A stretch of DNA of 38,641 bases. It comes from JADKBO01 sp037968395 (lineage in GTDB: Bacteria > Bacteroidota > Bacteroidia > Chitinophagales > Saprospiraceae). Numbering within the stretch: the stretch's first letter is position 1; every line of letters begins with the position of its first letter. Below, piece by piece: positions 33,311 to 38,641 of the stretch. The translations under genes and the position numbers were made by a program. The notes beneath the pieces are model-generated. The model was not told the DNA's origin. It searched no databases and was given only the letters and a program-made list of their open reading frames with translations. Where the stretch lies: positions 1 through 38,641 of the forward strand of contig JBBKVK010000009.1 in the NCBI GenBank assembly GCA_037968395.1. Reading direction: 5' to 3'.

Positions 33311-33712
33311 TCATAGCCTTTTTAGAGATAGCATATCTTCTTCAATTTCTACTATTTTATACTTTGCTAAAACCTTATCATCATTACTGAACAGGGTAAT
33401 AACATCCATAGATTCATTTAATTCCCATGTGCCTTCAATAAAAAAATGAGCATCAACCGGTGACAAGACCAAATAATCAAGTGTTAAGTCCTCTCTTAAA
33501 GTGAAGCTGTTTCTATAGTGACTGGAATCAAATACTTTATAATCACAGGATCTATAAATAGTCGACTCTTTGTTTTCAGATTCCTCATAAGAATCTGTCC
33601 AGCAATTAAACAGAAATGGGTTTGTTTTTACAGTACTTGTTTTAGTACAAGAAATTAAAAAGGTTATAGTTAATATTGTGAATACTTTTAACAAATTGAT
33701 TGTGAATTTCAT
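33311..33712 (-). CDS. Small hypothetical lipoprotein
   Basis: 133 residues. The N-terminus has a hydrophobic stretch and lipobox FLISC, giving a lipid-anchored Cys22. The mature part (about 110 residues) includes FNCWTDSYEES, SFTLREDLTLDYL, FIEGTWELNESMDVITLFSN and KIVEIEEDMLSLKRL, a succession of beta strands that resembles the small lipocalin-like/META-type lipoproteins of Bacteroidota. Two Cys (NCW and SCDY) may form a disulfide. It is monocistronic and divergent to the START-like gene over a 461-base space. Function unknown. Confidence 0.75.
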   Translation of the reverse strand: MKFTINLLKVFTILTITFLISCTKTSTVKTNPFLFNCWTDSYEESENKESTIYRSCDYKVFDSSHYRNSFTLREDLTLDYLVLSPVDAHFFIEGTWELNESMDVITLFSNDDKVLAKYKIVEIEEDMLSLKRL

Positions 33713-33742
33713 AGGCTTATATTTAAGTATTAGTTCTTTTTA

Positions 33743-33838
33743 ATGAAGACAGCTAAATTTAGAATTATAGTTGGTTTGAACCTAATTATTCCTTTTCTTG
33801 GTGCTATTTTATTTATACAAGAATGCTATTTGGAATAA
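33743..33838 (+). CDS. Possible 31-residue membrane peptide
   Basis: ATG to TAA, 31 residues: MKTAKFRIIVG then LNLIIPFLGAILFIQECYLE. One hydrophobic span after a basic N-terminus, as in small membrane peptides. No ribosome site, promoter or neighbour supports it, so it may be chance or a gene remnant. Confidence 0.2.
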   Translation: MKTAKFRIIVGLNLIIPFLGAILFIQECYLE

Positions 33839-34121
33839 ACCCAATTTTTAAATTATTGCATGATAATAATTTATGAAAAATAACTGTTTAAATCTACATG
33901 CCAGATAGTATGGGTTGAATCTTTAGAGAGAATGAAAAATTGCTTGATCTTGCATTTAGTATTGTAACTAATAGAATCAATTATTTTTAGGTAACTATCT
34001 CAATTATTAGATTGCTTGTTATTCAGAACATTATGGATCAATATGCGTTTAGAGTTTGTGACTTGCTAATTATATTGTGAAAAATAAACACTTATATATT
34101 AGATATTATAATAATATGTTA

Positions 34122-34129
34122 TACTTTTG
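34122..34129 (+). promoter_or_regulatory. Bacteroidota -7 box (TACTTTTG) for the START-like gene
   Basis: An exact TAnnTTTG match. A transcript would begin near 34136, only a few bases before the ATG at 34141 but about 38 bases before the ATG at 34174, where the signal peptide starts. It favours the latter. No TTG at the -33 position. Confidence 0.45.
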
Positions 34130-34173
34130 GATGTAATCACATGATAACTAAATTACCAGCAAAAAAGCCAAGT

Positions 34174-34788
34174 ATGAAACACCTTTTTTTGATCGCAACA
34201 CTACTTTTTTCCTTCCTTTCGGCAGATGCGCATTGTGTATATTCATCTAGCTCTAATCCTTTGACTAATAATAAATTGAAAGTTAAAAGAGTGCCAACTA
34301 AAAGCGGATTTGATGCTCTAATCATAACGTTTGAGATAAAATCGGATGTAGAAACATTCAAAGAAGTGATTAGTGATGTGTCAAATTACCATACTTGGGT
34401 GTATAACTGTTTAGAGTCTAAACCAATGTCAAGAAAAGACAAAACTAAGAGATATTATATTTCAAAAATTGATTTTCCCTCGCCTATGAAAGATCGAATT
34501 TTTGCCGCAGAAAGTACTCAATATTATGATGAGTTTGGAAAATTTATATCTATCTCTAGAAGCATCACAGAGGAAATTGATCATGGAGATTTTGAACCAT
34601 TTGACGATATTAATGCAAAATGGCAAGTACAAAAGATAGCTAATGGTAAATTGTCTGTGGAGTATTATGTTAGTTCGCAGCCAGGAGGGTCGATACCAAG
34701 TTATGTTTATAATTTGGGGGTTGAGAAAGGTCCCGTCAATAGTGTAAAGAGTTTGATTAAGAGGGTGGAGGGTTTAAATAATAAGTAA
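34174..34788 (+). CDS. Secreted START/SRPBCC-like lipid-binding domain protein
   Basis: 204 residues from ATG 34174; the frame could begin at ATG 34141, but MKHLFLIATLLFSFLSADA is a clean signal peptide and the promoter at 34122 agrees. The rest is a START-type helix-grip domain: DALIITFEIKSDVETFKEVI, SDVSNYHTWVYNCLES, IDFPSPMKDRIFAAES and the C-terminal YYVSSQPGGSIPSYVYNLGV. The PGGSIPSxxxN phrase is the typical START end. Such domains bind a hydrophobic ligand in a tunnel. The protein is exported and probably periplasmic. Ligand unknown; gene stands alone. Confidence 0.85.
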   Translation: MKHLFLIATLLFSFLSADAHCVYSSSSNPLTNNKLKVKRVPTKSGFDALIITFEIKSDVETFKEVISDVSNYHTWVYNCLESKPMSRKDKTKRYYISKIDFPSPMKDRIFAAESTQYYDEFGKFISISRSITEEIDHGDFEPFDDINAKWQVQKIANGKLSVEYYVSSQPGGSIPSYVYNLGVEKGPVNSVKSLIKRVEGLNNK

Positions 34789-34869
34789 GAAATTAAGCCA
34801 CTATATTTAAGCTCCTAAAATTGATATATAAAGCACACTAATGAGTACTTTTTTTATCATTGCCTTTGG

Positions 34870-34929
34870 TTAGACAAACTCACCACAAGTGCTTAGACAA
34901 GCCCACCACAAGTAGTTCGATAAGCTCAA
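34870..34929. repeat. Tandem 23-bp repeats, Bacteroidota intergenic type
   Basis: Two units of 23 bases (34870-34892 and 34893-34915), each of the form TTAGACAA-n-CTCACCACAAGT-nn, with 4 differences between them, and a partial third (34916-34929) beginning TTCGATAAGCTCA. Similar TTCGACAAGCTCACCACAAG runs are scattered in Bacteroidota intergenic regions (from memory). It lies between convergent genes, where such repeats are often found. Not CRISPR: no spacers. Confidence 0.65.
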
Positions 34930-34985
34930 TTTACAGCCCAAACCGCTAGCTTTATATTTTGTTCGGAGATTTGTCAGTATCTTTA

Positions 34986-35921
34986 TTATTTCTTTTTCTG
35001 AGGTAGAAAATTTTCGGCAATCATGCATCTTACACCGCCACCTCCATATTTTTCAATAGTAGGGATATCTCCTGTGAGTATTTTGGTTTTGGATTCTATC
35101 ACTTTGATTTGTGTCTCTGTAAGGCTATTGTATGCTGTGGTTGACATTATCAAGTAATTGTCACCATTGTTGGATTGTAATTGTAGCATATTACCCGCAA
35201 AAGATTCCATCTGATCGTAAGTGATGTCAATGATGGTCTTATTTGTGTTATTGAATGATTTTATTACCACTTTTTTCTCCTCTTCATTAGAAATACTATC
35301 TAAACAGATTATGACAAAATCAATGCCTAGAGCCATCATCACATTGGTGTGGTAGATTTGTTGGTCTTGTCTATCTACAGCTGTGAAATTTACTTTGCGA
35401 TAGTCCATTAGGATGCTCCACTTATCTAGCAAAGAAATATCTGTCCTTGGGCTTAATGCAGCATAGACTATCTTATTAGGTCTATCTAAGATGAGGCTTC
35501 CTGTTCCTTCTAAGAAAAGGTCATCTTCTTCATAATGTTCGAAAGTGTAATCTCTGTCTATAATGAAAGATTCTTCTAATTTCTTTAAGAGATCTGGTCT
35601 TCGCTCTAACCTTCTAATTGGGGCATACATTGGGTATGATATGACCAACCCATCATGATGCGTACTAAACCAGTTATTGGGAAATACTGCGTCTGGTGTA
35701 TAGGGTTTAGGAGTATCTTCAAATACCGTTACATTAATTTGGTGTTTTCTTAGTTTATCTACAAATCCATCAAATTCTCGCTTGGCTTTATCGGAGATTT
35801 CTTTAGGCGATAAGTCACCTTCATTTGATTGAAAAGAATTGTTACTTGCTGTTTCTTCATTGAAACCAAAGTTTGCAGGCCTCACCATTATTACATTGTT
35901 TGTTATTTGTTTTTCTTCCAC
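34986..35921 (-). CDS. ctlX: Citrulline hydrolase-like amidinotransferase (CtlX family)
   Basis: 311 residues, cytoplasmic, pentein (amidinotransferase/arginine deiminase) fold. VIMVRPANFGFNEETA is the N-terminal Met/Pro segment; PDAVFPNNWFSTHHDG holds the family's Asp; IYHTNVMMALG carries the catalytic His; and the C-terminal GGGGVRCMIAENFLP carries the catalytic Cys at residue 299. These match the CtlX branch described in citrulline-using bacteria, where citrulline is hydrolysed to ornithine. No other arginine/citrulline gene is adjacent; it is the last gene of a four-gene operon, 6 bases after the transporter. The enzyme class is firm, the substrate is from family knowledge. Confidence 0.88.
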   Translation of the reverse strand: MEEKQITNNVIMVRPANFGFNEETASNNSFQSNEGDLSPKEISDKAKREFDGFVDKLRKHQINVTVFEDTPKPYTPDAVFPNNWFSTHHDGLVISYPMYAPIRRLERRPDLLKKLEESFIIDRDYTFEHYEEDDLFLEGTGSLILDRPNKIVYAALSPRTDISLLDKWSILMDYRKVNFTAVDRQDQQIYHTNVMMALGIDFVIICLDSISNEEEKKVVIKSFNNTNKTIIDITYDQMESFAGNMLQLQSNNGDNYLIMSTTAYNSLTETQIKVIESKTKILTGDIPTIEKYGGGGVRCMIAENFLPQKKK

Positions 35922-35927
35922 GGTATT

Positions 35928-36740
35928 TTAAATTGAAATGTTTTGAGCTTCGGTTTTCATAGAATTTGCTAATGACTCACCTAGCCAATTGTCTATAATA
36001 GAATGTGCTAAATATATCAAAGGCGTCAGTACTATAGCAACAATAAATTTGTAAAAATAATTCATAGTACCAATGGCTAATACTCGGGTGAGGTCCCAGT
36101 CTGACATAAAGTAAAATGCTACAATCAGCACTACATAGCTATCAATGAATTGAGAGATTAAAGTAGATCCAGTAGCCCTAAGCCATATTTTGCCCTCGCC
36201 TGTAGCTGCTTTAATTTTATGGAATACAAATACGTCTATAATTTGCCCCAAAAGAAAGGCGAACATTGATGCAATAATTATTTTGGTGCCTTGACCCATT
36301 ACCTTGCCAAATGCTAAATCCATGCTTGTAACTGAAAGGCTCGGATCTAAAGTATTGATACCGCTTTGTGCATCCCACCATCCATTGGGAGAAAGGTGGA
36401 TAGTGCCATAGATCATTATAAAAGCATAAAATATCAAGCCAATTGTAAAATAGCTCAATAACTCTACTACTCTTGGGCCAAAGTATTCATTTATAATATC
36501 AGTCATGATAAATACGACTGGCCAAAGTAATACACCTGCTGTGAGGTTAAATCCCAAACCTTCTGTCCCAAATATGGTCCAATCGAAAGGCTCAAAACCT
36601 AGACTAGACTCTAAAGAGAAAATCTTAATACCTACTAACTCAGCGATAATGGTATTGGTCAGAAAAAAACCACCTAAAATGAGCAATAATAATTTACTTT
36701 TATTAGCCGTAATGATGTTGAGTGTTTTATCTATTCCCAT
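35928..36740 (-). CDS. Queuosine precursor transporter (YhhQ family)
   Basis: 270 residues with about six or seven membrane segments. LILGGFFLTNTIIAELVGIK is the opening segment, LTAGVLLWPVVFIMTDIINE with YFGPR is the central signature, and IWLRATGSTLISQFIDSYVV the later one; this is the VUT/YhhQ family, whose E. coli member imports 7-cyano-7-deazaguanine. It would be in the inner membrane. It begins one base after the miaE stop and ends 6 bases before ctlX, so translation is coupled. Pairing a tRNA-queuosine precursor importer with the tRNA hydroxylase miaE gives the operon a tRNA-modification theme. Confidence 0.92.
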   Translation of the reverse strand: MGIDKTLNIITANKSKLLLLILGGFFLTNTIIAELVGIKIFSLESSLGFEPFDWTIFGTEGLGFNLTAGVLLWPVVFIMTDIINEYFGPRVVELLSYFTIGLIFYAFIMIYGTIHLSPNGWWDAQSGINTLDPSLSVTSMDLAFGKVMGQGTKIIIASMFAFLLGQIIDVFVFHKIKAATGEGKIWLRATGSTLISQFIDSYVVLIVAFYFMSDWDLTRVLAIGTMNYFYKFIVAIVLTPLIYLAHSIIDNWLGESLANSMKTEAQNISI

Positions 36741-36741
36741 A

Positions 36742-37341
36742 TCAATGCATTCTATCTCCTCTGACGTCCAATTCTTCTATCAATTTTGCTTCATAGTTTA
36801 GGAATTCTTGCCATCTAGTTTTGACCAGTTCCTTCTCGCCATATAGGTATGCTAAATCTAGAAACATTTTATAATGTAAAGCTTCAGCCACCATAAAGTC
36901 ATGGTAGAATGTCTTCAAATTGTCATCAGCTATTTCTAAAGACAGCAATCTAAATCTTTCACAACTCCTAGCCTCTATCAAGGCACAGGTTAGCAGTCGG
37001 TCTATCATTCTATCTATCTCACGACCACCTTTTTTATTAAACTTGATAAGTCCATTGACATACTCATCTTTGCGTTGACGACCGAGTTTGATATTTCGTT
37101 TTTCTAGTTCTCTTAGCACTAATCTAAAATGTCCCCACTCCTCTGTAACAATTGGGGCTAATTGCTTTACTAACTCTTCTCTTTCAGGAAATGACTGTAT
37201 CAAGGTTATACACGACGTTGCGGCTTTTTGCTCACAGTATGCATGGTCTGTTAAGATTTTACCAAGGTCCATTTCTGCTAGATTGACCCATCGTGGATCA
37301 GTAGGCAGATGTAGGCCTAAGGTTGTCTTATTTGCTTTCAT
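36742..37341 (-). CDS. miaE: tRNA-(ms2io6A)37 hydroxylase MiaE
   Basis: 199 residues, the usual size. A non-haem di-iron, ferritin-like four-helix fold: DHAYCEQKAATSCITLIQ (first Glu with nearby His), IVTEEWGHFRLVLREL (EExxH), ALIEARSCERFRLLS and FMVAEALHYKMFLDL (second ExxH). It hydroxylates the isopentenyl group of ms2i6A at tRNA position 37 using O2. The enzyme is known from Proteobacteria and found in Bacteroidota. It overlaps the preceding secreted-protein gene by 14 bases and the next gene begins one base after it. Confidence 0.92.
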   Translation of the reverse strand: MKANKTTLGLHLPTDPRWVNLAEMDLGKILTDHAYCEQKAATSCITLIQSFPEREELVKQLAPIVTEEWGHFRLVLRELEKRNIKLGRQRKDEYVNGLIKFNKKGGREIDRMIDRLLTCALIEARSCERFRLLSLEIADDNLKTFYHDFMVAEALHYKMFLDLAYLYGEKELVKTRWQEFLNYEAKLIEELDVRGDRMH

Positions 37342-38317
37342 TTAGGCAATCAAATTTATCAATAAAATACTTGATGTCATAGACAGGATATGCTTCAAAT
37401 CCACTTGACCACATAACACCGACTTCATCAGCATACTTGTTAGTGAGTAACTTATAATCCTCTTTGTCAGATATCTTACAAATTGCTGTATAGATTGTTT
37501 TGCCAGTATAGGGTTGTATTTTTGGCTTAATTTGTTCGGTAATTTTAAAGAAAACTGTTTTACTATTAACGAAAGTCAACCTAATGAACCCATCTGTATT
37601 AATTATGCCATAACTTTTTTCAATATCCTTAGAATTAAAAATAAAGTCAAAGATCAAATAATACTCCTTGCCTCGATTAATGATGCTAGAGTTAATGTTT
37701 AAATAATCTCTGTTTTTATAATAATTTAAGAGCCTGTCAGGCGTATTTGAGAGCACCTTAGTCTTGGTGGTTTGAATAATTTGATCTCCCGTCTCTTGAT
37801 CAGTATTTCTAAACTCTATGCATGAAGTATTGATCTCTATCGTTTTACCTGTTGCAGTAGGTACTAGATAAGTAGATGTTTGTTCTTCTTTATTGGGAAA
37901 ATATTTTTCATTTAAAGACTGAACTTTGTTCATATTAATATCAGTACTTCCTAACATTGTCTGGATGTCTATAAGGTCATTAGAAATATTAAAATACTTA
38001 ATTCGAGCGATAGAATCAGTTTGATTTTTTTTGATATTATCAATAAACGCAATTATCTCTTCATTTTTTAAATGAAGGGCTAATTTGTTCAAGGTAGAAG
38101 ACTTATTGGATGATTTACCTTGTTGTGGTGTCTCAAAAGGGTTCGTCATACTTACAGTATTGTTACTAACTATCTCCCAAGTGAAATCAGAATAAATCAA
38201 TACAGTTTGACCTGATGCAGTTGTGTATTCACTTTGTGCTATGAGTGATGTACTCATAAAAAAGAAAATTGACAATATGTAGAATGAAATTTTCAGAATA
38301 TTAATATTTAACTGCAA
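37328..38317 (-). CDS. Secreted hypothetical protein, first in the miaE operon
   Basis: 329 residues as drawn from TTG 38317, with a signal segment ILKISFYILSIFFFMSTSLIAQ. The mature N-terminus YTTASGQTVLIYSDFTWEIV follows the common Bacteroidota pattern xTxdGkxVlLxxDGTWx, often the start of small periplasmic domains. The remainder (repeated short beta and helix) carries no motif I know. The start is unsure: a perfect -7 box (minus-strand TATATTTG, 38322-38315) overlaps the TTG, so translation may begin nearer CTG at 38296 just before KISFYIL. No ATG lies there. It overlaps miaE by 14 bases. Function unknown. Confidence 0.7.
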   Translation of the reverse strand: MQLNINILKISFYILSIFFFMSTSLIAQSEYTTASGQTVLIYSDFTWEIVSNNTVSMTNPFETPQQGKSSNKSSTLNKLALHLKNEEIIAFIDNIKKNQTDSIARIKYFNISNDLIDIQTMLGSTDINMNKVQSLNEKYFPNKEEQTSTYLVPTATGKTIEINTSCIEFRNTDQETGDQIIQTTKTKVLSNTPDRLLNYYKNRDYLNINSSIINRGKEYYLIFDFIFNSKDIEKSYGIINTDGFIRLTFVNSKTVFFKITEQIKPKIQPYTGKTIYTAICKISDKEDYKLLTNKYADEVGVMWSSGFEAYPVYDIKYFIDKFDCLNESK

Positions 38318-38322
38318 ATATA
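38315..38322 (-). promoter_or_regulatory. Bacteroidota -7 box (TATATTTG) at the start of the miaE operon
   Basis: Exact TAnnTTTG on the minus strand. It covers the nominal TTG start at 38317, so either it is a chance match in AT-rich DNA or the protein starts further in. No TTG at the -33 position. Confidence 0.35.
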
Positions 38323-38641
38323 GTAATTAAGATAACTATTGATGTGGAAGTTTTTTAAAAACATATTGTTATCTCTATTGTAATTTAATAGCCGATCTTT
38401 AACCTGGATTATGCGATAGACAATCTATTGCGGCTTGAAATAGCTGCAAAATATATCGTTTCACTAAGTTTTCTACTTACACCATCCTGTAGCACTACAG
38501 GATGCTATAAGCAGTAAAACTTCATATTTTACCAGCCTGACCGGCTGGCAGGTTGCTCTTTCAACCCTCATAACGAAGCCCTATCGCATAATCCGGGTTT
38601 AAAAATTTATTTGATTAGAATTTGTCCAAACTAACTTAATA
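38318..38641. other. Right-end intergenic region
   Basis: 324 bases without a protein gene. Nearly all of it from 38398 to 38602 is the MITE-like element; 38603-38641 and 38318-38397 are plain AT-rich DNA. Confidence 0.6.
38398..38602. mobile_element. MITE-like non-autonomous element with terminal inverted repeats and TTTAA duplication
   Basis: The element is 38403-38597 (195 bases). Left end CCTGGATTATGCGATAG (38403-38419) and right end, read in reverse, CCCGGATTATGCGATAG (38581-38597) agree in 16 of 17 bases. TTTAA directly precedes it (38398-38402) and directly follows it (38598-38602), as a 5-base target duplication. The interior has no ORF but two hairpins: CATCCTGTAG/CTACAGGATG (38483-38504) and CCAGCC/GGCTGG near 38532-38548. 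Ends beginning CC with a 4-5 base AT duplication recall IS1380-family elements; this link is inference from memory. Confidence 0.75.

Larger units (their letters stand above)
33713..34173. other. Long intergenic region between the lipoprotein and START-like genes
   Basis: About 460 bases, very AT-rich, without a clear gene. A 31-codon hydrophobic frame (33743-33838) and a -7 box at 34122 are listed separately. I see no RNA gene. Confidence 0.5.

Noticed and set aside
34870..34929. CRISPR-like array
   Set aside because: Units are directly adjacent with no spacers and there are no cas genes; it is a short tandem repeat.
1..38641. tRNA, rRNA, riboswitch or prophage
   Set aside because: No cloverleaf with a TTCRANNC-type arm outside coding regions, no rRNA-like stretch, no phage or integrase genes were recognised by eye; a covariance-model search was not possible.

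Overview
The window is AT-rich chromosomal DNA from a member of the Bacteroidota, probably a Saprospiraceae- or Cytophagia-like gliding/marine lineage; this is inferred from content, not from any search. The evidence is a type IX secretion system (T9SS) C-terminal sorting domain on a large secreted protein, a T9SS plug-type protein, many lipoproteins and secreted proteins of Bacteroidota type, and repeated -7 boxes of the form TAnnTTTG, the Bacteroidota sigma-ABfr consensus. At three promoters a TTG lies 19-22 nt upstream. Most of the window is core genome. There is no phage, CRISPR array, rRNA or tRNA that I can see.

Layout. 1-2659: the end of a double-length D-Ala-D-Ala ligase (two ATP-grasp modules in one frame), overlapping a membrane-anchored triple-PASTA protein. 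2752-5631: a secreted WG-repeat protein and a one-domain rhodanese. 5782-8184: mnmA, a lipoprotein and rimM, packed head to tail. 8318-10654: an outer-membrane beta-barrel-like protein and the T9SS plug protein, both starting at TTG. 10657-12349 (minus): gltX followed by an unlisted 59-residue protein. 12546-15917: mfd. 16144-18858: a 904-residue T9SS cargo protein.

18904-24254 (minus) is the most interesting block: five genes in one direction behind a good promoter. They encode a soluble coiled-coil protein, a membrane-anchored PspA/IM30-like coiled-coil protein, a substrate-binding protein fused to an OmpA-type peptidoglycan-binding domain, an ABC permease with extra C-terminal membrane segments, and an ABC ATPase of the nitrate/taurine type. 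Together they look like an import or sensing machine tied to the inner membrane, the cell wall and a PspA-like membrane-remodelling protein. Its substrate cannot be read from the sequence.

Next to it (24380-24691, minus) is a lipoprotein with a Kunitz/BPTI-type domain, rare in bacteria, transcribed divergently from a short-chain dehydrogenase/reductase. A 19-bp palindrome lies inside the reductase promoter. 26230-30170: a glutamate/cysteine-sulfinate-type PLP decarboxylase, a PutP-like sodium:solute symporter and proC. 30380-31417 (minus): adenine deaminase. 31723-34788: a secreted parallel beta-helix protein, a small lipoprotein and a secreted START-like protein. 34986-38317 (minus): a compact operon of a secreted hypothetical protein, miaE, a YhhQ-type queuosine-precursor transporter and a CtlX-like citrulline hydrolase. 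The right end carries a 195-bp MITE-like element with 17-bp inverted termini and TTTAA target duplications.
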